64,000 nt of DNA, taken from assembly GCA_943788445.1 (NCBI GenBank), contig CALSQH010000013.1:1-64000 (forward strand), in the 5' to 3' direction. The translations under genes and the position numbers were made by a program. Origin of the DNA: an uncultured Pseudomonadales bacterium. Its GTDB lineage: Bacteria; Pseudomonadota; Gammaproteobacteria; Pseudomonadales; Porticoccaceae. Positions 27,401 through 35,866 of this stretch are shown piece by piece (positions within the stretch are counted from its first letter, which is position 1; the number at the start of each line of letters is the position of its first letter). The notes under the pieces were generated by a model. That model had not been told where the DNA came from. It searched no databases and was given only the letters and a program-made list of their open reading frames with translations.

Positions 27401-30400
27401 CAAGAGTTAGCTGATGGCACCGATCCCTTAAGTGCACTTTCTTGTCGAACCGGTTGTTTCAGTTTTGATATAGACGGTGATGGTAGTGCAGATGCATTGA
27501 GCGACGGTCTTCTGTTTTTGCGCTATAGCTTAAATTTCAGAGGCGACCCTTTGATGAGCGGAGTGGTAGCCAATAATGCTATCTACACGACTTCTTCAGA
27601 GATCGAAGCGTCACTCAATCAGGTAGTTAACGCTATCGGTGACATTGATAGTAATGCCTCGGTGGATGGATTGACCGACGGTCTTTTACTGATGCGTTAT
27701 CTCTTTGGATTTAGGGCTGATATGCTAGTCAATGGCGCAGTAGCTGTGGATGCAACTAGAGCCAGTGCAACTGATATTGAAGCTTATCTTCAGTCAATGA
27801 TGCCTGTCTTCATTCCCCCAGTTGAGGATAATAATCCCTCCGCAGTTGCCGATAGTTTTAACACCAATGAAAACACGTCATTAACTGCAAATCTGCGCAG
27901 TAATGATAGTGGGCTTGAAGATACGCCAGTAACTTACAGCCTAGATAGCGCATCCAGCAATGGCACGGCAACCGTCAACGCAAATGGTACTGCTACCTAC
28001 ATTCCTAATGCCGGTTTTACTGGTAATGATAGCTTTACCTACGCAGTGACTGATGCCGATGGCGACCATTCTACCGCAACAGTTTCTATAACCGTTGTTG
28101 AAGCAAGCAGCTCATTCCCAGTTCCCGGCACTATTCAAGCCGAGCAGTTTACATCTATGAGTGGGATTCAAACTGAGGTCTCCACAGACAGTGGTGGTGG
28201 TCAAAATATTGGCTATGTGGACGTTGGTGATTGGTTGGAATTCGATATATATGTGCAGGCCTCGGGTACATACTTAATTGAATATCGACTCGCCAGTGCA
28301 ACTGGCAGCGCTGGATTTACTGCTTTGATCAATGGCATCCAGATAGATCAGCAGGCGGTCCCCAATACGGGTGGTTGGCAGAATTGGATATCCCAGTCGG
28401 CATCGGTGAATTTGCAGGCCGGTGAGCAGACCTTGCGGATTAATGCTGTGGGGCCAACGTGGAATATGAACTGGATTAGGCTTTCTCTGGATGATGGAAC
28501 TGGCGGAACTGGAGGAACTGGAGGAACTGGAGGAACTGGAGGAACTGGAGGAACTGGAGGAACTGGAGGAACTGGCGGAACTCCGGACGTCAATAACGAA
28601 GTATCCTTCGCCAATGAACGGCTAGTAGGGGGTTCGGATTCGCTGACACCCGGTTATACCCTGTATGTTTTTGATAATGATTTAGGAACGCCTGGCAGCA
28701 GCTGTAATGGTGGTTGCGCCACGGCATGGCCGCCTGTATTGGTCGTAGACGAGCAGGCCTCTGGTGTAAGCGGGTTGAGCACGATAGAGCGTGACGATGG
28801 CAGCAAGCAGGCCGCGTATAACAATCGCCCCTTATACTTCTATGCCGGAGACAGCTCAGTTGATGATACCCGCGGTGACGGAATCGGTGGCGTATGGTGG
28901 CTAGTGCCTTATGGTGTCTTAGGTGAAGTAGACGTGCTCTACAACGAGCTTACAGCGCAGCAACCTGACACCCAATTTGAAACAGACGTTGCCTTAGTCA
29001 CGCGTTTTTCTGATCGTCCACGTACACGTCATGCCCGTGAAGACGAGTTTCAGTCCTACGATCATTACATTAAATTCTACTTTGAAGACCGTTCAAGCAA
29101 TATCGAGATTGTCGATTACGTTGCCAAGGGTGGTAACACCATTGAAATGAATGTGCGTACCATTTTCCCGCTGGACCCAATTCAAGCGGAGAATCGTTGG
29201 TGGTATGAGGGTATAACCACCGTCGCTCAGTACGCGAGCAATGGCGTCATGACTTATAAGGGCTTTGATGGAACCTATTATAACTATCAAAAAACCAGCA
29301 ATGAAAACACCCGCTTGGGAAGGCCTATTCAACTGGGTGATCGCATGGAATTTGAGATTAGCCAGTTCAGCGCGCCCGGTATTCCCAACGGGCAGGCCAA
29401 CTATTATGGCACCACCTTTCTCTACATAGTGGGTGAGGGTATTGTTCCATGGTATGCAGAAGCAGCAGGCTCAACATACCCTGAAGACAGTCAAAAAATC
29501 CCTGAAGAGTTCTGGTTAGGCGGGCATACCACTCTTCACCACCAGTATACGGATGAACCCAACGATAATTTCTTGCAAATGGCGACCAATCTTGGCTACG
29601 ACAACGGACAGAAATTTCTGCTCGGGCGCCGCGTACATCACTCTTCGGTGATTAATGGTTCACATGATGAAGATCCTGCCAATGGGGTGTTAGCGACTAG
29701 CGCTGGTTTGTCAGGCACACGTTTCATTAATCAGCGTTGCACCGGTTGTCATGAGCGTAATGGCGGTGCCGGCGTTGCTAATAATGGTGTCCCGCTTGAT
29801 CGTTGGGTCTTTAAAGTAGGTGATGCCAATGGTGCACCTGACCCGCTTATTGGCAGTGTATTGCAGCCTAGCGGCAGTGCGGGTGAAGGCAATGTTTCTA
29901 TCGCTTCCTGGACCGAACGTGCAGACGGACTGCGAACCCCTAACTATCAATTTAGTCAGGGTACACCGGCTACTTTCTCTGCGCGAATTGCCCCGCGTCT
30001 TGTTGGATTGGGTTTGCTGGAAGCCATACCCGAAACGGCTATCCTAGCGCTGGAAGACCCCGATGATGCCAATGGCGATGGTATTTCCGGTCGTGCCAAT
30101 AAAGTGATAGACCCCGAGAACAGTGAGCTAACGCGCCTGGGTCGTTTTGGCTGGAAGGCGGCAACCACAAGCGTAAAGCATCAGGTGGCCGCAGCGTTGA
30201 ATACCGATATGGGCGTGCGAACCTCTGTTCTGCCTAATCCGGATTGTGGCTCCGCACAAACCAATTGCGGTGGAAGCAGCCCGCTGATGCCGGAAGAGAA
30301 CCTCGACAACCTAATATTGTATATTTCTGCTCTGGGTGTCCGTCCTCAGCGCGTCTGGAACGAGGGCGTTGAAAACCAGCAAGTCCTTCAGGGCAGAGAG

Positions 30401-30835
30401 CAGTTTAGAAATATTGGCTGCGCAGGCTGTCACACGGAGTCCTTCCAGACCAGTGAATTCCATCCATTGGCCGAAGTGCGTGACCAAACCATTTATCCCT
30501 ATAGTGATATGTTGCTGCATTATATGGGTGAAGGGCTCGCCGATAATCTGGGTGAAGGCTTGGCCAGTGGTGGCGAGTGGCGAACTACACCATTGTGGGG
30601 ACTCGGCTTGTCCGCCTGTGTAACAGGCGGGGTTACTAATCCGACCGGCAGCGAAGGTGGAGAAATCTGTACACCTGATCACGCCTATCTACATGATGGT
30701 CGAGCGCGCTCTATTGAAGAGGCGATTTTATGGCACGGTATTGAAGGCTCTGAAGGGCAAAGGTCCACTGATAAATACAAGGCTTTGTCAGTGCAAAATC
30801 AGCAGTCGGTATTGCGTTTCCTAGAATCCTTATAA
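24500..30835 (+). CDS. Giant secreted diheme oxidoreductase with carbohydrate-binding modules
   Basis: About 2,100 aa. The signal peptide (NTLITTALLFSSVVFSVNSYA) lies after ATT codons at 24500/24503 behind AGGGGA; the first conventional start, TTG 24548, would trim the basic n-region. Domains by approximate residue: ExoP-like beta-sandwich (10-195), DGGT linker, laminarinase-type beta-sandwich (220-355), beta-propeller (395-790), thrombospondin type 3 calcium repeats (DTDSDGIADSVDPDDDNDG, about 895-960), dockerin-like segment, cadherin-like Ig (1095-1185), CBM6 (1195-1315), Gly-Thr linker, a Y-x4-D-type secreted domain (1350-1460) and a diheme oxidoreductase (CTGCH near 1731, CAGCH near 1957, LHDGRARSIEEAILWHG at the end). 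Probably periplasmic or extracellular electron transfer coupled to polysaccharide oxidation. Confidence 0.88.
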   Translation: MITSTTIISNSGLRNTLITTALLFSSVVFSVNSYAQSDGAVAIVNVLDEGQVDSTWDKGINAFDSAIGWNDCYNDGGAGCPSISWGVVTDSSRGSVLQVSHTAAGNAAGVYIGSTVGQNVTDFAAGNLLFDIKVVSGDSNITVKLDCTQPCGSDPIDLGSVGVGLWKPVTVPFSALVAGGLDLTKVDTGLVIWATNATSTVFRIDNVRWLVGDGSLDAGAVDGGTTDGGTTDGGIGAPVIEMIEGFGGAQVTDNTFNVPAGSESWAGFANLNTDVYPFTFANGGSVTFTAAIVPGGNPTYVYFRFERLPHPNVEPSFNLNSVLISGESERQYTVTIPAQAASNTYESFLLYVVERNSAVMVKNIVVTDSNSSTGGTSGTTDGGSTDGGSTDGGSTDGSTPAPPSSTAPFDIARAGKLDGSKIWQLPDSPGGDRPDQCWLAVGSDADGEIYISGHDHINNSMMYRMYQSDDTVRWIGDARTASQAANNWLPNETAEKFHTRPIHHNDSVYVATLDNSDMNNGFLNTRGFHWYDYSVSQNTFTDLSASEPNGVGATTLQLATIQKDPVNNLLYGMSIPENKLVRYDIEQGVTTVLGKPGAWGSNYFYTNRFMWVDSRGRVYISGGSSRDQWNRDEPASVFNHIWYYDPVTGFGELPQFALQGANSMEVGQWDRKRENLYTSDDQGNIYKFNDAAASWTFLGRPNFPANYKTWVFQLSADEEKIYIGQSDGAGPNTIHEFDIASGSSYQLLEISDLDDAAATENFITGYDSWDSQGSFYIADFSMYDGDNVYMLGINPVRIKAAKGILSQLVEVSAVAAGDSINLSRSGSTGAALEVLYEVKGFDAGGELVETRYGTANFSSQQSNLTLSDSSILRAVGNQVVSETFSVMPDGNDYVTGANTDVSLEGGTPLDTDSDGIADSVDPDDDNDGVADVDDAFPLDANESIDTDGDSTGNIADLDDDNDGISDIQELADGTDPLSALSCRTGCFSFDIDGDGSADALSDGLLFLRYSLNFRGDPLMSGVVANNAIYTTSSEIEASLNQVVNAIGDIDSNASVDGLTDGLLLMRYLFGFRADMLVNGAVAVDATRASATDIEAYLQSMMPVFIPPVEDNNPSAVADSFNTNENTSLTANLRSNDSGLEDTPVTYSLDSASSNGTATVNANGTATYIPNAGFTGNDSFTYAVTDADGDHSTATVSITVVEASSSFPVPGTIQAEQFTSMSGIQTEVSTDSGGGQNIGYVDVGDWLEFDIYVQASGTYLIEYRLASATGSAGFTALINGIQIDQQAVPNTGGWQNWISQSASVNLQAGEQTLRINAVGPTWNMNWIRLSLDDGTGGTGGTGGTGGTGGTGGTGGTGGTGGTPDVNNEVSFANERLVGGSDSLTPGYTLYVFDNDLGTPGSSCNGGCATAWPPVLVVDEQASGVSGLSTIERDDGSKQAAYNNRPLYFYAGDSSVDDTRGDGIGGVWWLVPYGVLGEVDVLYNELTAQQPDTQFETDVALVTRFSDRPRTRHAREDEFQSYDHYIKFYFEDRSSNIEIVDYVAKGGNTIEMNVRTIFPLDPIQAENRWWYEGITTVAQYASNGVMTYKGFDGTYYNYQKTSNENTRLGRPIQLGDRMEFEISQFSAPGIPNGQANYYGTTFLYIVGEGIVPWYAEAAGSTYPEDSQKIPEEFWLGGHTTLHHQYTDEPNDNFLQMATNLGYDNGQKFLLGRRVHHSSVINGSHDEDPANGVLATSAGLSGTRFINQRCTGCHERNGGAGVANNGVPLDRWVFKVGDANGAPDPLIGSVLQPSGSAGEGNVSIASWTERADGLRTPNYQFSQGTPATFSARIAPRLVGLGLLEAIPETAILALEDPDDANGDGISGRANKVIDPENSELTRLGRFGWKAATTSVKHQVAAALNTDMGVRTSVLPNPDCGSAQTNCGGSSPLMPEENLDNLILYISALGVRPQRVWNEGVENQQVLQGREQFRNIGCAGCHTESFQTSEFHPLAEVRDQTIYPYSDMLLHYMGEGLADNLGEGLASGGEWRTTPLWGLGLSACVTGGVTNPTGSEGGEICTPDHAYLHDGRARSIEEAILWHGIEGSEGQRSTDKYKALSVQNQQSVLRFLESL
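28496..28582 (+). repeat. GGAACTGGA minisatellite in linker
   Basis: About nine head-to-tail copies of a 9-bp unit (GGAACTGGA with GGC variants at the edges) encode a Gly-Thr-Gly linker between CBM6 and the next domain. The number is divisible by three, so copy-number change would alter linker length without breaking the frame. Confidence 0.9.
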
Positions 30836-30862
30836 GCGTAAATTAAACGGTTATCGTTCACT

Positions 30863-30893
30863 TGGCCCCGACTAAAATCGGGGCTTTTTTTTG
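30863..30893 (+). terminator. Intrinsic terminator of the diheme gene
   Basis: The hairpin GCCCCGA / TCGGGGC with a CTAAAA loop is followed by eight T, 30 bp after the stop at 30835. It separates the gene from the minus-strand alg8. Confidence 0.85.
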
Positions 30894-31002
30894 TATTAAA
30901 TATAGCCTGAAACACAGGGGAGTCCCCCGCTTAATATAGCGATATGCGCAAACAGGGTGCTACAAAATTAACGAGAAAAATCACTAGGTACCGGCTTACT
31001 AT

Positions 31003-32577
31003 TCAGTAATAGTGTATATCTGGAAACTTTAGCAACTGGGTGTAAAAAAGAACCGACAAAATTAATCCAGTGACCCATACGGTGGTGATGTAAGTCGCCA
31101 TCATATCTTTAAGTCTATCGGCTAAAGTATGGGTATTGCCCGATGACTGATTGCCGCGGTTAGTCCAGCGCTGTTTCGACAGCCTGGCCAGGCAGTAAAC
31201 TTTAACCGCAGCATTTAACAGCTGGTTAAAATAGAGAATAAACGGCCACTCAATATGAATGCTGGTGCTGTAGCGAAAGAGAAACAGCGATAGCGCCATC
31301 CGTGAAATAGCAATCCAGATAAAATAAGAAACAATATAGTAGGGATCCTTTAGCAGGGTAGCCCCCACCGCAACTATCGGGCTAACCAGCATGGTCCACA
31401 TGGCGATACGCTGATCCATCACACACCACCAGATAAAATATCCCACTTTGTTAGGCCCCAATTTAAGCGCACGGGTGCCATTGCGCAGCATATTGCCCGA
31501 CCAGCGGCGAAAGTTCTGAGTCATGCGCTCAATCCCTGAACCCTCAATTTCCTCAATGGTATACACCAGCGCATCCGGGACATAAAGCATCTTGGCATCC
31601 TGGGTGAGCATGTAGTACCAAGTGCTTTTATCGTCGCCGGAGAGAAAGCGGAACGTACCCCACAGCCAGTGATAGAGGTGGTCGGCTTCGAGCATGCGGA
31701 TAAATTTATATTTGGTTAAATGGTTTGCACGGAACACAGACATGCGCCCCGTCAGGGTTAATACCTTATTGGACATCGAGTGAGATTGCATAGCGATTCT
31801 GCGTTGAGAAAAGCGCATGGTCAGCCAGGATTGAATCCATTTTGGTCCGTAGCAAATCACCTCTTCATTTGTGGTCACCGCTTGCAGTTGGGGGTCGTTC
31901 TCAAATAACGGACAGCATTGGCGGAGTATTCCCGGTGCCAACACCGCATCGCCATCCATAAACACAATCAAATCGTCTCTGTGAATGCCTCTGCGTGACA
32001 TGGCGCGCAATACCAACCCTATAGCCATACGTTTACCAGAGACGTTCTGGCGGATCATGATAAATTCCAGCGGCAGATGCTTAGCGTGCTGGCGCAGATA
32101 GCTCATGATGATATCTTCGTCATAGGCATCACCAGAGCCCAACCAGAGCGTGCAGGGGACGCCAGCTTCTTCAATCTCTCGACAAATACTCTGAATGACC
32201 AGCTCGGTTGTCTCGCGGCGCTCGCGAAAGGTGGTCATCATAAAATGCATATGTTGCGGTCGCCAACCGTCGCGCCAAACTTTGTCGGCCTTGGCACGAA
32301 TTTTTGGAAAGCGTCGATGCTGATAAAATTCGGAACGCAGAACATGCACAAACCACCAGCTGTAGCGCCAAATACCCAGTATTCCCAGAGTAATAGTGAC
32401 AACCTGAAGCTGTGGATGCCATATTTGATTAGGCACCAAAAAAATCAATAATAGACAAACGGTGATGTAGACCGCTAATTGTAAAAGTGCCTTTTTATGC
32501 CATTTTTTTGGTTTATCAAGGCACTGTTCACCACTGACTAAGGCACGGAAATCGCGACTTGGTTGATAATTATTCAT
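31003..32577 (-). CDS. alg8: Alginate polymerase glycosyltransferase Alg8
   Basis: This 524-aa inner-membrane family 2 glycosyltransferase is the polymerising subunit for mannuronate. N-terminal membrane segments (about residues 30-72) precede the catalytic domain with FMDGDAVLAPG (DxD), TGRMSVFRAN, MLEADHL (acceptor ED-type region), FLSGDDKSTWYYML and QNFRRWSGNMLRNG (Q..RW). C-terminal membrane helices follow. Length is close to Pseudomonas Alg8 (about 494). It lies 31 bp downstream of alg44 in the same operon, the usual pairing. Confidence 0.93.
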   Translation of the reverse strand: MNNYQPSRDFRALVSGEQCLDKPKKWHKKALLQLAVYITVCLLLIFLVPNQIWHPQLQVVTITLGILGIWRYSWWFVHVLRSEFYQHRRFPKIRAKADKVWRDGWRPQHMHFMMTTFRERRETTELVIQSICREIEEAGVPCTLWLGSGDAYDEDIIMSYLRQHAKHLPLEFIMIRQNVSGKRMAIGLVLRAMSRRGIHRDDLIVFMDGDAVLAPGILRQCCPLFENDPQLQAVTTNEEVICYGPKWIQSWLTMRFSQRRIAMQSHSMSNKVLTLTGRMSVFRANHLTKYKFIRMLEADHLYHWLWGTFRFLSGDDKSTWYYMLTQDAKMLYVPDALVYTIEEIEGSGIERMTQNFRRWSGNMLRNGTRALKLGPNKVGYFIWWCVMDQRIAMWTMLVSPIVAVGATLLKDPYYIVSYFIWIAISRMALSLFLFRYSTSIHIEWPFILYFNQLLNAAVKVYCLARLSKQRWTNRGNQSSGNTHTLADRLKDMMATYITTVWVTGLILSVLFYTQLLKFPDIHYY

Positions 32578-32608
32578 CGGTCAGGCTTCACTCGTCGCAC
32601 TTCACTCC

Positions 32609-33997
32609 TCATAGTGCCTGCTGAGATAAACTCTGATCTTTACTAGCATCGAACTGCTCTTGATTGGCAAGGTATTCGAGAACCGTCTGGCTGATTCTCG
32701 AGGTTGCAAAGCGTACCTCGACGGGTAGCCCCGAACGCAGGTGAAGGGCATCAGAGTTATCCATTTTCAGTTCAACTTCTACTCGAACGCGTCGCTGAGA
32801 TGACTGTTCAAATCCATAGGCGAGTTGCTGGGCTGTGGATTTGAGAGTATCTATTTTGATATCGCTAACATACCCCAGCCAGCGCTGATTCAAACTCAGT
32901 AAATGCACCTGGGTTAATTGATTGAGATAAATTAAACGCGCTTCTTGCTCGGTCACAAACACGTTGACTACTGGCATCTCTGCGCGCTCAAATATTCCCA
33001 GAGTCTCACCGCGTTTAACCATTGCGCCGCGCTCACGCAGCAGATGCACCAGACGCCCATCACTGGGTGAGAGTATTGAAAGGTTCTCTTGATACTCGTA
33101 GAGGGCAAGCAGATCGCGCATAGCTAGACTGACCTCTTGTTCAACCAAGTCTATATCGATCTGCAAAAGACGAGCTTCTTTACTTGTCACTGAACCAGAG
33201 GTTTCAATGGCCACCAGATAGCGCTTACGCTGAGCCTCGAGTTCGAGCTTTTTATGCTCGATATTGGTTTTAGCTTCGGCAATTTGTTTTTTTAGCTGTG
33301 GCGACTCAATGGTGAGTATCCGCGTCCCCTCAGCCACCGGCTGATCAATAATGCTGGATACTCCGGTAATGCGCCCATCGACCAGAGAAACAATTGATTC
33401 AACGGGAACTGAGGTTGAGGCTGTATCGACTTTTAAAGTGAGAAAGTTTTCGTACAGAGTCATCATTAGCAGGCTAAATAAGCCGGTGCCCAAGGTGAAG
33501 TAGATCAGTGACATCATCAGCATTCGCAACGGAATTCTCGAAACTGGCAACTGTTCAACTGGACTTGCCTTGGGTTCGGTCGATACCGGTGTTACTGGGG
33601 AATCGATGCGTAAAATAGTATCTTTGAGGGGAATCATAGCGCCGCGAATCAACTGTTCAATAAAGTGATTCATCAACTCTTTTTGGCGCTCGCTAAGAGC
33701 GATAAACTGGCTGGCAAACTGTTCCGTAATGGGATCGAGTCTTACCACTTCAGCCACTACCTCAAAGGCGATCATAAAGCCCTGAAAGGGTAGTTCGAAT
33801 TTCCAAGACAGTTGATCGCCAAGCTTTATAGGGTCAGTCCAGCGATCCCAGTGGCGTACTCTAAAGCCGCCCAGACTCCAGTCTACGGCCGTGTAGTGGC
33901 GGCCATCAATGGTTAAGTTTAGCGGCGTAGCGACTCTATGGTGTAATCGCTGACAGGCCTTTTCACGAGTAATTTCCAAAAATACGACGCCTTCCAA
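32609..33997 (-). CDS. alg44: Alginate polymerase c-di-GMP receptor Alg44
   Basis: This 462-aa protein has an N-terminal PilZ domain with the c-di-GMP motifs RLHHRVATP (RxxxR) and DWSLGGFRV ((D/N)xSxxG), a membrane helix near residue 180 (LMMSLIYFTLGTGLFSLLMM) and a periplasmic HlyD-like adaptor domain with a coiled coil. It activates Alg8 on c-di-GMP binding. There is no ATG start: TTG 33997 or TTG 33979 (behind GAAGG) must be used. A sigma-54 promoter lies upstream at 34057-34042. Confidence 0.93.
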   Translation of the reverse strand: MEGVVFLEITREKACQRLHHRVATPLNLTIDGRHYTAVDWSLGGFRVRHWDRWTDPIKLGDQLSWKFELPFQGFMIAFEVVAEVVRLDPITEQFASQFIALSERQKELMNHFIEQLIRGAMIPLKDTILRIDSPVTPVSTEPKASPVEQLPVSRIPLRMLMMSLIYFTLGTGLFSLLMMTLYENFLTLKVDTASTSVPVESIVSLVDGRITGVSSIIDQPVAEGTRILTIESPQLKKQIAEAKTNIEHKKLELEAQRKRYLVAIETSGSVTSKEARLLQIDIDLVEQEVSLAMRDLLALYEYQENLSILSPSDGRLVHLLRERGAMVKRGETLGIFERAEMPVVNVFVTEQEARLIYLNQLTQVHLLSLNQRWLGYVSDIKIDTLKSTAQQLAYGFEQSSQRRVRVEVELKMDNSDALHLRSGLPVEVRFATSRISQTVLEYLANQEQFDASKDQSLSQQAL

Positions 33998-34041
33998 TAG
34001 CTCTGATTAAGATAAAAATCTTTCCTAGATATAAAGGTATG

Positions 34042-34057
34042 GCAATTATTGCGCCAA
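34042..34057 (-). promoter_or_regulatory. Sigma-54 promoter for alg44-alg8
   Basis: On the minus strand: TTGGCGC (34057-34051), five bases, then TTGC (34045-34042). This matches the -24/-12 consensus TGGCRC-N5-TTGC with the conserved GG and GC at the required spacing, about 45 bp before the alg44 start. Confidence 0.8.
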
Positions 34058-34176
34058 CTATTTTAACTGTTATCTTTCAGGGCCATCAGCCTTCGATCAA
34101 AGCCCCGTCAATAGCTTGATCGAGGGGTTATTTAGCATTTGCAACAGGCATAAATATCAATCTATGAGTGAATTTT

Positions 34177-34240
34177 ATTTTGCATATTGCACTGCAAAAT
34201 GCGAAATAATTTTCAAAATGCAATTTAAAATTGCCTTTTG
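34177..34240. promoter_or_regulatory. Candidate activator binding sites (UAS)
   Basis: Two adjacent inverted repeats: ATTTTGCA (34177-34184) with TGCAAAAT (34193-34200), perfect over 8 bp; and CAAAATGCAATTT (34214-34226) with AAATTGCCTTTTG (34228-34240), 12 of 13. They share TGCAAAATGC-type half-sites with the element at 43374-43389 upstream of algD. They lie between the divergent sigma-54 promoters at enhancer distance from both. Binding by the NtrC-type regulator at 41931 is inferred. The rest of the 33998-34365 gap shows no gene. Confidence 0.6.
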
Positions 34241-34302
34241 CGATTCCTTTTAGTTACAGCTAACGCATTGATATTTATAGAATTATTAGTAATTTTTTCG
34301 GG

Positions 34303-34318
34303 TTGGCGCGGGGATTGC
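34303..34318 (+). promoter_or_regulatory. Sigma-54 promoter for algI operon
   Basis: TTGGCGC (34303-34309), five bases (GGGGA), then TTGC (34315-34318). A full match to the -24/-12 consensus, about 50 bp before the algI start. Confidence 0.82.
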
Positions 34319-34365
34319 CTAGAGGCATATATAAAAGAAAATGCATTCAAAGGATTTGAGCGGGC

Positions 34366-35856
34366 ATGGTTTTTTCGAGTAATATTTTTCTATTTGTTTT
34401 TTTACCGGTATTTTTGACGTTTTATTATTTAACGCCAGAGCGCAAGCGTTCGTGGGTAATACTGGTAGGCAGCTATGTTTTTTACGCTTGGTGGCGAGTT
34501 GATTTTCTCCTGCTGTTTATCGCCGTTACGCTGTGGAACTATTTTATTGGTCGCGGCATATCCAATTCTGCAAATGGTTCCAGCCGAGCAAAACGATGGG
34601 TCACCCTTGGTATAGTTGTTAACCTTTCCGCTTTAGCCTATTTTAAATATACTAACTTTGGTGTGGCGACGGTCAATGCCGCGATGACTGATTTGGGTTT
34701 AGATCCTTGGCTATTGACCGTTGTGATCTTGCCAATCGGCATTTCTTTTTATATTTTTCAAGCGATCAGTTACATCATTGACGTCTACCGCGGTGATACA
34801 CCAGCCACTGAAAACCTTGTCGATTTTGCCGCGTTTATTGCGCTTTTCCCCCAGTTAATAGCAGGGCCAGTTCTGCGCTACAAAGATATTGCCGCGCAGT
34901 TTTCTCAGCGTAGTCACAGCGTCGATAAATTTGCCCAGGGCGTTCAACGTTTTATGCTTGGGTTTATTAAAAAGGTGATTATTGCCGATACGCTAGCACC
35001 GCTGGTCAATCAGGGTTTTGCGTTACAGGATCCCTCTTTTCTCGATGCCTGGTTAGCCGTGCTCGCCTATACCGCCCAGCTGTATTTTGATTTTTCTGGT
35101 TATGCCGATATGGCGATTGGTCTGGGTTTGATGATGGGCTTTCGCTTTATGGAAAACTTTTCTCATCCCTATATTAGCCAGTCGATTACTGAATTCTGGA
35201 GACGCTGGCATATCAGTCTATCCAGCTGGTTGCGCGATTATTTATATATTCCTCTAGGCGGCAATCGGCGCGGTCAGATTATTACCTATCGCAATTTGTT
35301 TCTGACCATGTTGTTGGGTGGGTTGTGGCATGGTGCGAATTGGACTTTTCTAATTTGGGGTGCCTGGCATGGTTGTATATTGGCCTTGGAGAAAGCGCTC
35401 GGCGTTGATACTAGCGGAGCGAGCTTTTCGCCGTTGCGCTGGTTACTGTGCCTGATTTTAGTGATGCTTGGCTGGGTAGTTTTTCGCGCGGAAAACCTTA
35501 GTCAGGCCATTACGCTGTTCAGTGCAATGGTCAATATTGAGCCTCTATCAATAACCCAAGCTCTACAATTTAGCCCAGTCTATGCTGGACAGATTACGGT
35601 ACTTCAGGTGACGACACTGCTGTTGGCTTGGATGCTAATTGTTGCGTGTGGATTTTATCAGCGACAGCTTGAGAGGGCTGATTACCCTTCAGGCGATAAG
35701 CTCAGTCATGTTTCTATGGGCCACTTATCTAGGGGCTATCTATCTAAGGGCTATCTATCTAAGGCTTATGCATTTTTACTGATGCCTGTATTTATACTGG
35801 CAATTTTTAAGCTATCAGCAGAGAGTTATTCTGCGTTTCTCTACTTCCAATTTTAA
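34366..35856 (+). CDS. algI: Alginate O-acetyltransferase AlgI (MBOAT)
   Basis: This 496-aa MBOAT-family membrane protein starts MVFSSNIFLFVFLPVFLTFYYLTP, typical of AlgI. It has about ten membrane segments, the FPQLIAGPVLRYKDI motif, YADMAIGLGLMMGF, FWRRWHISLSSWLRDYLYIPLGGN and the catalytic-histidine block GGLWHGANWTFLIWGAWHG. It passes acetyl groups across the inner membrane for alginate O-acetylation. A near-duplicated stretch, SMGHLSRGYLSKGYLSKAY, near the C-terminus is unusual. It is the first gene of the algIJF-X-barrel operon. Confidence 0.94.
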   Translation: MVFSSNIFLFVFLPVFLTFYYLTPERKRSWVILVGSYVFYAWWRVDFLLLFIAVTLWNYFIGRGISNSANGSSRAKRWVTLGIVVNLSALAYFKYTNFGVATVNAAMTDLGLDPWLLTVVILPIGISFYIFQAISYIIDVYRGDTPATENLVDFAAFIALFPQLIAGPVLRYKDIAAQFSQRSHSVDKFAQGVQRFMLGFIKKVIIADTLAPLVNQGFALQDPSFLDAWLAVLAYTAQLYFDFSGYADMAIGLGLMMGFRFMENFSHPYISQSITEFWRRWHISLSSWLRDYLYIPLGGNRRGQIITYRNLFLTMLLGGLWHGANWTFLIWGAWHGCILALEKALGVDTSGASFSPLRWLLCLILVMLGWVVFRAENLSQAITLFSAMVNIEPLSITQALQFSPVYAGQITVLQVTTLLLAWMLIVACGFYQRQLERADYPSGDKLSHVSMGHLSRGYLSKGYLSKAYAFLLMPVFILAIFKLSAESYSAFLYFQF

Positions 35857-35866
35857 GGGCTTTTCA

